A stretch of DNA of 64,000 nt from Tremella fuciformis (taxonomy: Eukaryota > Basidiomycota > Tremellomycetes > Tremellales > Tremellaceae): positions 4,836,001-4,900,000 of the forward strand of contig CP136490.1 of the NCBI GenBank assembly GCA_032768795.1. The letters are read 5' to 3'. The translations under genes and the position numbers were made by a program. Positions within the stretch are counted from its first letter, which is position 1. The number at the start of each line of letters is the position of its first letter. The notes beneath the pieces were generated by a model. It saw only the letters and a list, made by a program, of their open reading frames with translations. It was not told where the DNA came from and did no database searches. Positions 53,352-64,000 of this stretch are shown piece after piece.

Positions 53352-55033
53352 ATGTCCGCCCCAGCTGCCTCTGCCGCCGACATCCAGACGACCATTGCGC
53401 CATACACGCAGAAGCCGTTCTGCACGCGGGCGCTGCTCTCACCGCAAGAGCTCGACGCCGTCATTGCCGAGGCGGTCAAGGCGCAAAAGTCGTGGAAGAA
53501 GGTCCCGCTCGACGAGCGGATAGCCATCGCCGAGCGATGGGTTGTGCGTCCTCCACCCACCTGACCATGTCCAGGAAGTGCTAAGCGGTGGATAGGCAGA
53601 GTTTGAGAAACAGACCAATGTCCTGGCCGAAGATCTTGCGCTCGAGATGGGGCGGTCCGTCTCCCCCACCTTCTTGCCGGCCGGCCAGGCGGCTGACGCG
53701 CAGGCCCATCGCATACTGTGCAGGGGAGGTGGCCGGGACGCTGTACCGCGCGCGGCACATGATCAAGATTGCGCGCGAGTGCCTCCGCCCAATCCCGCAG
53801 ACCGACACCGACACTGACGTGCACAAGCGCACGATCGTCAAGCAGCCCCTGGGCGTCGTGGCAGCCATCACGCCGTGGAACTACCCGCACCTCTGCATCG
53901 TCAACTCGGTCGTCCCCTCCCTCCTGGCCGGCAACGCGGTGCTGCTCAAGCCCGCGCCGCAGACGCCTGTACCTGGCGAGCGGGTCCTCGCCGCCTTTCT
54001 CGCCGCGGGCCTGCCGCCGGGCGTGCTGCAGGTCGTGCACCTCAGCCAGGAGACGACGCTCGCGCACCTGTGTCCGGACGCGCGCGTGGACATGGTGGCG
54101 TTCACGGGCAGCGTGGCGGGCGGGCGGGCGGTGGAGCAGGCCGCGGCGGGCGGCAAGGGGTTCAAGGCGGTCAACCTCGAGCTGGGGGGCAAGGACCCCG
54201 CGTACGTCCGGGAGGACGCGGACGTCGCTTGGACGGCAGAGCAGCTCGTGGACGGTGCGTAGCGCCAGCGTTTTTGACCAAAGACGCTCTCGCTGACATC
54301 GTCCCAGGCGCAATGTTCAACTCTGGCCAGTCGTGCTGCGCCGTCGAGCGCATCTACGTCCATTCCAGCATCTACGACGATTTCATCAAGAAGTTTGTCG
54401 AAGTCGCCAAGGCGTACAAGCTCGGCGACCCCATGGACAAGGCGACCACCCTCGGACCCGTCGTCTCGCTCGCGTCCGCAGCGAGGATACGCAAGCAGGT
54501 TGAAGATGCGGTCGCAGCGGGCGCCCAGCTCGTCCTTGACGAGTCCCACTTCCCCGAGGCCAAAGAGGGCACCACCCTCGTGGGACCGCAGGTGCTCGTC
54601 AACGTGGACCACAGCGCGTCTCGTCATGCTTGTCTGTGTCGTGAGCTGATATGCAGCCATGGATATCATGATGGAAGAGACGTTCGGGCCGGCGATAGGC
54701 ATCATGAAGGTCGAGAGCGACGAGGAGGCCCTGGGTCTCATGAACGACTCGCCGTACGGTCTCGTGAGTCTCTCTGGACCCCACATGAAGCGGGACTAAT
54801 TGCAGACCGCTTCTATCTGGACATCACCGACCAGCCCCGCCTCGCTCACTGCCTTCAACCACCTTGCCGAGGAGCTCGAATGCGGTACCGTCTATCTCAA
54901 CCGGTCCGACGCGCTGGATCCCGCCTTGCCATGGAGCGGATGGAAAGACTCGGGGCGCGGTGTCAGCCTGTCTACATTCGGATACGACCACGTCACGCGC
55001 ACCAAGGCGATCATGATGCGCGTCACGCTCTGA
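53352..55033 (+). CDS. NAD(P)-dependent aldehyde dehydrogenase
   Basis: Exons: 53352-53543, 53596-53654, 53704-54254, 54308-54613, 54657-54763, 54806-55033 (480 aa, in frame). Class marks: ITPWNYPHL, LLAGNAVLLKPA, the cofactor FTGSVAGG, general base E243 in NLELGGKDP, catalytic C277 in FNSGQSCCAVE (spacing 34, as in the family), MMEETFGPAIG and the C-terminal GWKDSGRG. The intron at 54614-54656 is best read as GC-AG with an A|GCGCGT donor, giving VDHTMDIMMEETFGP; a GT donor nine bases on would insert three residues. GC content is high in the third exon. No targeting signal. Substrate class unclear. Confidence 0.92.
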
Positions 55034-55119
55034 TCTGTGAGAACGAATAATGACGAGATATGCAGCGTAGATGCCAACATGTATATACATACAACAGATC
55101 CTAAGTGGGATGGAGCAGC

Positions 55120-58100
55120 TCACGCCTCGAGCCACTTTTCGTACAACTGCGCGTTCCCCTTGCTGACAACTACCATCTCCTCGCCCCGCTCCTCTCTCCC
55201 ATCGGGATAGACCATCGCCCAGCTCGGCGTACCGCCATCGCCATCGAGGACCTGCTCGACATCATCCCCATAGGCCAACTGCGCAGCCTTGATATACAGC
55301 TGCAGGTCCTTCTCCTCCCCTATCGTCCGAGACGAAATAAGCTCGTCGGCGTGGTAGTGGGTGTACCAGTCGTACTCCTGCGCACGCTGCTCTATATCCA
55401 TCACTGGGGGCTCGACCAGGTTCCGCACTAGCGTTTCTATGGCGTGTGGCGGGTCTCTTGGCGCGCCGTCATCTATGCCTGGGGTCTGCGAGGTTGGCTC
55501 AGGCGTGTTGAGCCACCGCCTTGCCACCCTGCGTGGAGGAGCAATCGGCGGCCCATCGCTCATCTCACTTGGGAGGCGGGACTCGAAAGGCGACACGAGC
55601 TCATGCGGCCTTGCTCGATGCAGTCGACTGGTCGAGTTCATCGTGTAGGCATATAGCCTGTCGAGCTGAGACAGGATGTGAGGCTTGTAGTATTCCTTGA
55701 AGACGTCATTCGTGGGCTCCAGGACCTCTCGCTTGGGCTCTTCGAGGTGTTTGGGATCGTACCACTGTCGATAATGAGGTCGATTCGCCGGGTAGGCTGG
55801 AGGGGAGGGGTCCACCCCGAGAAACAGGTTTATCGCCGCCTGCTTGTCCGCATCGAGCATCGAGTTGTTGTAGAACCGCCGAATGTTCTCCAATAAGTCA
55901 CGGGAGTGTGACGACCATTGACCAGCCTTCGTCCGGCGGTACGTCTCGACTCGGTTGACCAATGCACTTCCGGTGTACTGCCACGCGAGCGTGTCTCCGT
56001 GGTCATGGTACATCTCGGTGAGCACATCGACCGCATCACACGAGAAGGGCAGATAAGGGGTCGAGAGGAATCCGAGGACATAGAGCTGATGGCCCAATGC
56101 CCGTTTGGCGATCGCGAACTGAGCGGCGTTCGTACGGTCCAAGCAGTCCACGCAATTCGTCCGCAGGATGCCATGTTGGAGCAGAGGCGTCTCGCGGCGC
56201 TTGTCAGCCCTGCAAATGTCAGCTCGGGAGGCGGCATCGAGACTCGGTAACAGAAACACACCCGATCTCCGCTCGACTCGGACCGCCGTGGAAGAACTTC
56301 GTGGCTTGTAAGCTCTCCTCGCAAATGTCTTCCAGGACGCCCATGATGTCCTGATGACCGCTGACAGTCAGCTTGCGTAGTCGATGGAGATCATCGCTCA
56401 CTTCTTGGCGGCCTGAGCCATGTCCCAGGCGATGTAGACCATCTTCTTGCCTTCAGGAAGGAATTGGTTGAGATAGTCCACACACTGGCCGTATTCGTAG
56501 AGGAGTTTGCTCTCCCTGGGGACCGTCTCTCGACTCTTGACTAGGTTGAGAATGAATATGGGTGCCCCATAGCGGCCGAGCAAGTCGTTGAAGTGCTTGG
56601 CAGCCGGGGTGTAGAACGGGTCTTTGATCGTGACTTGCATTCAGCGAGGATACGGTAAGCTCGCGTCGGACTTACTCTCAATTGGGGGTCGTGGGGTCAT
56701 TTGACTCGATTCCTGATGCCACATGACTGGAATGCTGCCGCGGTATTGCACAAAGCTGGTGTATCCTCCATAGGCCGATACGTGATGCTTGCCTCTTTCG
56801 ATGCCAAAACCGGTCGATAACGGCTCGGAGACTCTGCGCTCCATCAGCTCGCGCTCTCTCTCGACACGAAGATATTTACATCTGCTCCGTCTCGACCTCA
56901 TTGGCCACATGGCCCTAGATGATGAGTCGAGCTCATTCCCGCCTAACGAGCCCTCACATTCTCGTTTGCTCCGCGAGTCAGATAGCGCGCACCAGCATAG
57001 AACCTCGATCTCCTGGCAATGAGCGTGATGTAGACCGTTCGTGTGAAAACATTGATCTCTGGTATTTGTCAGTAGGCGTAAGGCATGCCTCCAGCAGCAA
57101 CTTACTGGCTTGATCCACGAAGCCTCGTATCATCGGCAGAATCCAGCGGCTGCGACCCTTGGGATCCTCGGTGTCGAAAGCAGGCGCGACCAATCGGTGA
57201 TTCCACATGAAACGGGAATTCCATGGTCTCTCTCCAGGAGGGACGGTCAGATTTGTCTGCAGTGTGTTCGTAAGATCATAAGAGTACCTGGATGTCAGCT
57301 GCATTTCGCATGACAGGAGACAGCATACGAAAAGTAGAAGTTCTTCGTCAAGTCTACGGTCTGAAAGGTCGTCAGAAGCCTGCATCCGTGAGTCTATGAG
57401 CAAGCTTTGGATTACAGAAAATCACTTGGATTCCTGCGAACTGCGATCGGGTTTGGTCGGAATGGGTAAGACCTGCAACCGTCAACGTTGTTCCTCTGTT
57501 GAGTACCGGCAGATCAACGGCCGTCTCGTCACAGTGGTAGACTGAGGATGAGCTGAGTCCAGCGAGCATGTGCTGATAGCCCACTGTAATGACCACCAAG
57601 CAAGCCAACCACAGACCTCCGCGCAATGCCAATCAGATACCAGCCAGCGGTGAATTTGACGAAGCCGATGAGGCCGCTGACAAGTCAGCCAAGGAGCCTG
57701 CCTGAAGGAGCTGGAGTGTTTCACTGAAAGTCCATGACCTTCTCGAGACCTCCGGAGCTCTTGTTCCCATCTTTGATCATGAGCAAGAGCTGCTCCAGTT
57801 CTCTCGCCGTATAGGTGGTCGGGTCCTCGACGACATTGAGACCGGTCGGGTCTGTGCGGTCGATCTTGAGGATGCGATGTGTCTTGCCATTGGAGGCCGC
57901 GATGATGAGTCGTCTGCGGTCAGCATACCCGAGTGCCGAGATGTCTGAGGAAAGAAGACTGTGCCGCACCCTCTTGTCTCGTAGAGTGTAAACTTGGATA
58001 GAGATGCAAAGGTGTCGGGTTCATCTCGGTGATCTCGGCCGTCGAAGGGTGGCAACTCGGGAGGCTGTGGCTGCGGTTGAGACGACAGCCCGAGTGGCAC

Positions 58101-58133
58101 GCCTGCTCCGTCGGTTGGGCCCTTGTCTCCCAT
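55120..58133 (-). CDS. FIG4: Fig4-type phosphoinositide 5-phosphatase (SAC domain)
   Basis: Removes the 5-phosphate from PI(3,5)P2 on vacuole membranes, in complex with Vac14 and Fab1. Twelve exons: 57970-58133, 57725-57913, 57585-57676, 57426-57541, 57329-57360, 57106-57287, 56958-57058, 56880-56914, 56676-56833, 56402-56633, 56262-56360, 55120-56209 (829 aa, in frame). Marks: [86 protein letters not shown] and the catalytic CX5R motif [12 protein letters not shown]. The C-terminal 250 residues contain the Fig4-specific SWAMVYPDG tail. The intron at 57361-57425 was set by the IQTVDL join. Confidence 0.93.
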
Positions 58134-58720
58134 GTCAGTGACCGCTCAGCGAGTTGGCATGTCGCCGAGTGGATATCCTCTAGAGAACAGACAATGATGG
58201 CCATCGCCTAATGAAACTCACGCGTCACTCTGGTAGCCTCGTGAAGGCGATTCAGGAACGACGACTGTTGCCGCTTTCCGGCGGAGAGGATCGGGTTTAG
58301 CGCCTGGACCTTCAGGGATTATCGCTTGGATCGCGTGCAGGGTAAAATAGTCAAAGGGGCCAGATAAGGACGGATGGATCCACGGCACACTCAGATTGGC
58401 CGCCGCCGCAAAATCTACCCACGCAACACATGAGTTCATCGTCACCACTTGACCTTCTCCTCATGTCGCCTCTCTCTAGATTTGTGTATAGTGTCATTGC
58501 ATAGACCTGCCTCGTTACCTCCGCCCCTCCCCCCTCTCCTCCCCTACCATACATCTTCGCCCCCTCGACATGAGGCCTTTCAGTAACGAATAATAACTTG
58601 CCATTCTCCCTTTACCTTTCCTTTCTCCTCGCTTAGCTTCCGACTCGGTCCCAAGATCCCATAATCGACAAACACTCTTCACACCCAGCATTCAGTGACG
58701 ACTCGCAACGACGACACACC
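58134..58720. other. Divergent intergenic with C/T-rich tract
   Basis: Before the arrestin gene, 58,510-58,640 is strongly C/T-rich on the + strand, common in fungal promoters/leaders. No exon found. Confidence 0.45.
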
Positions 58721-61700
58721 ATGGTCAAGGGCAATCAACCTGTGCAGATTCGTCTCACAGAGCCCGTCATCTTCCTGCGTGGTCCCTCTACGGGATATGA
58801 TTTCCGAGGCCGGCCACAGGTCATATACCGAGATGCTCAGCCGGCCATGTTGCGAGGTCTATTGACCTTGCGCCTCTCGAAACCCACGAGGATAAAGAGC
58901 ATTGGCATCAAGCTCGAAGGCAAGGCGAGGACAGAGTGGCCAGAAGGTATGTACTCCGATGCCATCGGAACCATCATGAGAGAGCCCGGCACTAATCATC
59001 AGGCATCGGTCCTCGACGTCTCGACACTTTTGAGCAAAATATTTTCATGTCAGAGTCGACCACTTTCTTCTCGGCCAAAGCCGAATCGCGTTCGCGTTCG
59101 GCGAGACGGGCTGCTTCGGTCGGCCCGGGCTTGGCCCTGTCGCAATGGGACCTGGAGGATGACGTGCTCGAGGACGACGAGGACGACTTTGATCAAGATG
59201 GGTTGGAACGACCTGGTGCTGATTTCGAGCGGGGCAGGGATAGAGGCAGGCCTCCCAGAAGCGCGAGTGCCCTTCCAGGCATGTATGACAGGATGGATGG
59301 CTATGTCAGGCGGGGCAGTTTCGGCCGAGGCTCTCTCACAATACCGTCATCGAGGCTTGAAGCCTTGTCCATCGCCGAGCGAGGACCGTCACCGGCGTAC
59401 ACCCCCAGACTGGATGCGACCATGTCTGGGGTATCAGGCGTCCCCTCGACCTTTCGCCCACCTGCCCAGGCCATGGACAATACGCTCTCTCCAATCGCGT
59501 CTGCCGCCCCGTCCCGATCTGCCTCGGATGACGATCACTTACGATCCCATTCAGAGTCACTCAGCTCATCTTCGAGACCTCCCCTACGTGCCAGCGCAAG
59601 CGCCCGGTCGGATCTGCTTGCGCCGGATGAGACGTTGGAAGGGAGGGATACCTCATCCTCGGATGAACCGCCGCATGTCTCCAGCGACGATGGTCCTCAC
59701 CGTCCCGGTGACGATTCTGCCAATTCAGAGACAGATCCCGATGTACGAGCTGCCGGGTCAAGCAATGGACCGCCTGTCGCAGGATCCAGCAGAGTGAACA
59801 GAGCTGCTTCGATTAGGACCATCGAATCGTCCTTTTCGACATCGACTGGATCTCTCTCGAATGGGTCGCACGAACAAAGTGAGATTCATCATCCCGCAAT
59901 CGCAGCGATTCAAGCCATTTCTGAGGCACCTACACCGGTTGGAGGTTCTCCTGCCCCTTCAGCCCCACCTTCCATCCGCCCTCGAGCCTCTCGCGAACAC
60001 CTTCCCCACTCGTCCAACGAACATCTTCCTCGCTCATCGCGTGAACACCCGCCACATGAAACGCCCGCCACCACATCTTCCACACCCCCGCGATCAGGGC
60101 GCTCCTCCTTCTCCAGTCTCCTTCATCATTCTTCCCGGCAAGGTTCACGACAGACCACCCCTTCAACGTCTTCTGCTGAATTACCCGAGGTTCGAGCCGG
60201 TCGCAAATCCCGTCATGGCAGTGCTTCGACCATTGTGATCAACAATCATTTGCCAGAGCCATCTAGCTCATCATCCATCCCACCTGTCCCTCCCCTGCCT
60301 CCTTCTGCATCCAGCTCATCGCAACGCTCAGGAAGCCTCAGCTTCCAGCCCCGCCGACCATCTGCACTGCATCACGACCGGACATCAGACAGCAGCATCG
60401 ACGATCGTGGCAGAAAAAGCCATAAATTCAGCCTCTCGGCTGCACTTCGGGGCCTGAGCCAAGATGTAAAGGAGCGAATGCATCACGGGCGGCACTCGTC
60501 CAAGAGCCGGGCTCGCAACGGCTCATCGGTGCGAGGCGAGCGGTCTCGTACACCCACGCTAAACGACCCAGACCTCACAGCCGGAGAGAGCAGCTTCTCG
60601 ATGAGGAGTACGTCGGGAACCGCCATTCCGCCACACATGCTCGACGAGGCATCTCTGCGGTCTCGGTCGGGTTCTGGCGGGCAGGAGGACTTCGTTGTGC
60701 CTTACGGTCGAGGAGGAGCGGGGCGTCGCAGTCGGTCGCGAGAGCCGAGGAGCGCCAGCCGAGACTCTGATAGAGAGCGGAGCAAGTCTCGAGCTCGCGG
60801 CAGGAACAAGGGGATGAAGGTTCTCACGGATGCGCTGGGGATGGGACACGACTCGGATCACGATGAAGATGGCGTCTTGCCGAACTGGCAGGAGTTCCGG
60901 AAAGGTGTCTACAACTACCCGATCTCGTTTCCGATCCCGGTTGACGCGCCGCCTACCATTCACGGGGAGTTTGGGTCTGTGACCTACCGATTGAAGGCGA
61001 CGGTGGCCAGGGCAGGCGCCTTGACGCCCAACATGGTAGAGGAGGTGGAAGTCACCATGATTGCCACCCCGCAAGAGGATGATCTGGAGGAGACCGAGAA
61101 CGTCTTGGTGGAGAGGCAATGGGAGGAACAGATGCGTTACCAGATCACCCTGGGCGGGAAGGCGTTTCCGATCGGCGGTCAGATGTAAGCCCTTTGTCGA
61201 ACGAGGCAGTGGTATAAAGGCTGATGATCAGACCGTTGGGTATCCACCTCATGCCGCTGCTGAAGTGCAAGATCCATCGATTGACAGTCTCTCTGGAAGA
61301 GAAGACTGATTATTTCGCCCACGGCCGTCGGGTGGTGCGACACGAGACACCTAGAAGCTACAACCTTATCTTTATCCGCCAGGTTGACAAGAAGGGTGGG
61401 CGGCCGGACGCCTTGCTCCCCATCATCTCCAGTGATGCGAACGCAGCTCGCGAGTCTCCCCTTGCACCTTTGGCGGCGCAAGCATTCCGAAATCGCCCGA
61501 TGCAGACGAGTGACTTTGATCCAGACGGAAATGAAGAGGACAGCATGTACGCCAGCCTGCTGGACCCTTTCGGCCCTTGGCACCTAGAGACCACGCTCAA
61601 GATTCCCGATTGCGAGCAGAAAGTACGATTCTCCACGAAGCATGACAAGACGAACATTTCAGTCTCGCACATTCTCAAGGTTACCATCCGTGTAGAGAGG

Positions 61701-62414
61701 GGAGATGATGTCGCGGTGGATGCCAAAACTGGGCGGAGGAAGCAATTTGACATCATCATGTACGTTTACCATACGATGGTATGTCCCCAGAGCTGACGAG
61801 GCAGCGAAACCCCGATCAAGATTCTAGATTGTCGGGTCAACCCGCAATACAACTCGCTGCCGACATATGCGGCTGTCGGTCCCATGACAGGCAACTCCGC
61901 GCCGGGCGTCTGTCCTGTTCACGGCGCACCCAACCCATTGTTCTCAGCACCAAAGACATCGCATGCGCCGCCTCCTGCGCCGGCAGATGCCGTCATCTCT
62001 GCTGCTACGCTCTCTGGACATGTCGGACCACCGCCATCTGTGCTCGAGTTCCGCCGCGATTCCTCTGTCCCGCGGTCGCGCGATCGTAGTGGCAGGCCGT
62101 CGTCCTCTTCCCGCCCGCCGCACCACCACCATGACAGCACGCACGACGAAGACACGCTGCTCGAGCGCAACATTGTGTACGACCAGCTCATGTCGGGTCA
62201 GGTGACCGAGACGGGCGAGGTTCCACCGACGTATGTGGAGGCCATGGCATCGGCATCTGCTCGCCAGCGCGCGTCCCGAAGCCAATCGAGGGACGTTTCG
62301 AGGGTCGGCCGGACGATGAGCCCCAGCCCTCATTTGAGCGCGCCAAGTATGGATAGAGGCGGAAGTGGAAGCGCTGACTCGAGGGGAAGAAGTAGAGGGA
62401 GGATGATAGAGTAG
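58721..62414 (+). CDS. Arrestin-related trafficking adaptor with large disordered insert
   Basis: Exons: 58721-58946, 59003-61184, 61232-61759, 61805-62414 (1181 aa, in frame). Alpha-arrestins link plasma-membrane transporters to the Rsp5/Nedd4 ubiquitin ligase. The arrestin N-fold starts at residue 8 (IRLTEPVIFLRG ... LRLSKPTRIKSIGIKLEGKA) and breaks off near 100. It resumes only near 705 (NYPISFPIPVDAPPTIHGEF, TYRLKATVARAG) and continues through the C-fold (PLGIHLMPLLKCKI ... TPIKILDCRVN, about 805-1010). The roughly 600 residues between are Ser/Arg/Pro/His-rich and disordered. A PPTY motif (1119-1122) fits the PPxY consensus for Rsp5 WW domains, and LPTY lies earlier. Ser-rich regions are likely phospho-regulated. 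Confidence 0.88.
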
Positions 62415-62495
62415 ACGTGTGGTTATCGTGTGAAATAATGTCGAGGGTAGAAGTGTCGAGTGATCATATCATGAATGAATCTGTTGTGACGCGCA

Positions 62496-63179
62496 TCAGT
62501 CTCGCTGACGATGGTCTGGTGATTCGTGTCCGCCGTCCAGCTCGACCTCATCCGCGAGGTCCTTCTCGTACGCCGTCTCGCCCAGGAAGGCGTCTCTAGG
62601 CAAGCGTCCTTGCCTGACTATGAGCGCAAGTCTCCCCTCAGGTGGGGCATCAAGACGCACACTTCCGTGAGGGCACCTCGAAGGACATACAGAAATGGCG
62701 AGGAGCCAGCAGGCGGCGGTCCCGTCTGGTACGCAACTGCCCATCAGCCTTGCCGACCTTGCAGTCGCTGCTCGAAAGAGACGACTCACCAGTCGAGCTA
62801 CACCGATGACACGCGAACGGCTGCCGCATCTCCAGTTCGTCCGAGTCTTTCCTGCTCGTCAGCCGCCCACTTACTTGTCCTCCCCCGAGCAGATGTAGAA
62901 AGCCCGCGCGACGTACCGTCGCACCAGACATCTCTGGCCAGGCTCAGCGTTCAGCTTGAACTTGCGATCGCTGTGCTCGGCAGTCGGCTGAGACCGGATT
63001 ATCCACGCGCCGTCTGTGCGTCGTTGGGGGAGCCGGTCGAGTTTGCCCTGCAGGACGAGAATGAAGTCGCCGCAGATGCAATAGTAGGAGCGGAGAATGG
63101 CCCGCGACGAAGTTGCGCTGGTTTGACCGGCTCTGTGGTCGCTGCCTGGGCTCGTGACGGGAGCTGAGGGGATGGACAT
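62496..63179 (-). CDS. STEEP1: STEEP1/CXorf56-like protein
   Basis: Exons: 62875-63179, 62790-62851, 62661-62736, 62496-62613 (186 aa, in frame). The conserved core is clear: ILRSYYCICGDFILVLQGKL ... LPQRRTDGAWI, then FACHRCSSTVAYQT and FLYVLRGALTEVQGRLP, giving two CxC/CxxC pairs that may bind zinc. The human protein promotes STING exit from the ER and has also been reported near spliceosomes; the function in fungi is not known to me. The first intron (62852-62874) is only 23 nt, with GTAAGT donor, CTGAC branch and GCAG acceptor. The C-terminus is acidic and charged. Confidence 0.85.
62852..62874 (-). other. Ultra-short 23-nt intron in the STEEP1-like gene
   Basis: Read on the minus strand it begins GTAAGTGG, contains CTGACG and ends AGCAG. 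Removing it joins GEDK to KDSDELEMRQPFACHRC. Kept, the TAA inside the donor stops the frame. Its length is not a multiple of three. Confidence 0.7.
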
Positions 63180-63333
63180 GGTACAGTATCACGCATGCGA
63201 AATGCAAGACAACGTTGGAAGGATCATCGTCTGAATACAGTACGAGCGATCAGCTAAAGTGGCAGTAATTCGTGGCACTCAGAGAGCCGCTCTGCCATTC
63301 CGATCAAAGCTTACAACGCCGTTCAAAGAATGG

Positions 63334-63982
63334 TCAAATCTCCTCACACAACAGCAACCTCTTCGCCTTGTCCCATGCGGCCCCGAGGGGCAAGCTGTCA
63401 GCCAGTCGACTCCGTGTCTCGAAATTGATCGTTCTCAGCTTCTCTTGAGCGACCGCGTACGCCAACAATGCTTCTACTCTCCCATCAGACCTGCCATGCT
63501 GCGAAAAACGCTCCCCCGCAGCAGACGCGGCTTCGTAGCACCCGTGAAATGCGGTATTTAGAACATGGTTTTGATCGATGGTGGCATCATGTTGGCTCAT
63601 GAAAGACAGGAGCTTCTGCCAAGCTTCCGATCGAGTCGCCCATACGCCGGAGTCGATGAAGGGTTCTCGTCTGCTGAGTGCTCCTGACGCCATTTGTGCG
63701 AACTGAAACGAGCCTTGTCTGACCAGGACCGACGAGTCGATGGTCCTGAGCTCCGGGTACACACCGCACAGACATTCTATGCTGTTCGCTCCCGTCGATG
63801 ATAGCGCGCAGCACGATTACTGCGGCGAGCTGGTCATGTGTTGGCGCTTGGTCGGATCCTGTCGGTATCAAGCCGTTGTCAACCGAGTTTTGCGCTGGCA
63901 AGCTGGGCGCGTAAACAATTTGTCCTGAAGAGGGCTCAGAATAAGCCGTCAAGCTCCGTACTGCACGTGTTACCGTTGCCAT
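63334..63982 (-). CDS. Unrecognised protein at the right edge, about 206 aa
   Basis: Frame begins MATVTRAVRSLTAYSEPSSG at 63982, 18 bp from the window end, so it may be the end part of a longer gene. Two open frames must be joined. The best fit removes 28 nt at 63746-63773 (GTCTGT donor, CTCAG acceptor), giving GSEQHRMTIDSSVLVRQGSF and 206 aa in frame. A 70-nt intron with a GTAATC donor is an alternative. The helical second part (EAWQKLLSFMSQHDATIDQN ... AVAQEKLRTINFETRSRLAD) has no known motif. The structure is uncertain. Confidence 0.4.
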
Positions 63983-64000
63983 GTCTGGAGTTGGAGATTC

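Noticed and set aside
53339..54313. 324-codon minus-strand open frame
   Set aside because: Lies opposite the ALDH exons, rich in Arg and His, with no motif; the + strand encodes a conserved enzyme.
53875..55050. 391-codon + strand frame across ALDH
   Set aside because: Uses the wrong frame through the third exon and reads through three introns; the conserved ALDH motifs lie in the other frames.
58721..59797. 358-codon continuation of the first arrestin frame
   Set aside because: Reads through the intron at 58947-59002 into the wrong frame; the spliced frame gives FEQNIFMSESTTFFSAK and continues to the arrestin C-fold.

Overview
The window is eukaryotic nuclear DNA, most likely from a basidiomycete yeast of the Tremellomycetes type. 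The case rests on gene structure: coding sequence is cut by about 139 inferred introns, mostly 40-55 nt, many with CTGAC/CTGAT-like branch sites close to the acceptor. The gene set is fungal (Zn2Cys6 regulator, secreted CAP proteins, ART-type arrestin, DHA2-type drug exporter) but also includes splicing factors typical of intron-rich genomes (NKAP, PRKRIP1). No bacterial operons, rRNA, tRNA, CRISPR array or intact transposon was seen. All gene models were spliced by eye. Most close in frame with an exon sum divisible by three, and their junctions match family conservation; exceptions are stated.

Layout. 1-9.3 kb: a partial unknown gene (-), NPC1 sterol transporter (+), nucleoside diphosphate kinase (-), a small membrane protein (+), branched-chain keto-acid dehydrogenase E1-alpha (+). 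9.4-18.2 kb: a 61-aa protein (-), a membrane-anchored GH15 glucoamylase-like enzyme (+), a secreted M14 carboxypeptidase (-), proteasome ubiquitin receptor Rpn13 (-), and a tandem pair of dienelactone-hydrolase-like genes (+,+). 18.2-34 kb: PRKRIP1 (-), an Arg/Ser-rich protein (+), CAP protein 1 (+), Zn2Cys6 factor (-), NKAP (+), SH3+RA polarity-type protein (-). 34.5-41.3 kb: an unrecognised ten-exon gene (-), a 166-aa membrane protein (+), CAP protein 2 (+), a Tti2/HEAT-like protein (+). 41.3-42.0 kb: a gene-free mosaic of short repeats. 42.4-50.7 kb: a CNBP/Gis2 zinc-knuckle protein (-), uracil phosphoribosyltransferase in 13 exons (-), a 14-TM-type MFS exporter (+), ARMT1/DUF89 phosphatase (-). 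51.9-64 kb: an intronless 2OG-Fe(II) oxygenase (+), aldehyde dehydrogenase (+), Fig4-type phosphoinositide phosphatase (-), an arrestin-related adaptor (+), a STEEP1-like protein (-) and an unknown gene at the right edge (-).

Genes mostly sit as divergent or convergent neighbours, with convergent stop codons often only 70-190 bp apart. Most are housekeeping genes of separate pathways, and no biosynthetic cluster or defence system is evident. Loose themes are lipid and membrane traffic (NPC1, Fig4, arrestin), secreted or cell-surface proteins (GH15, M14, two CAP proteins) and RNA processing (PRKRIP1, NKAP, CNBP).

The most unusual signals concern splicing and repeats: two introns of only 23 and 25 nt, five GC-AG introns, many donors with C at +3, one apparent non-AG acceptor, a gene with 8-15-nt microexons, and the repeat mosaic at 41.3-42.0 kb.
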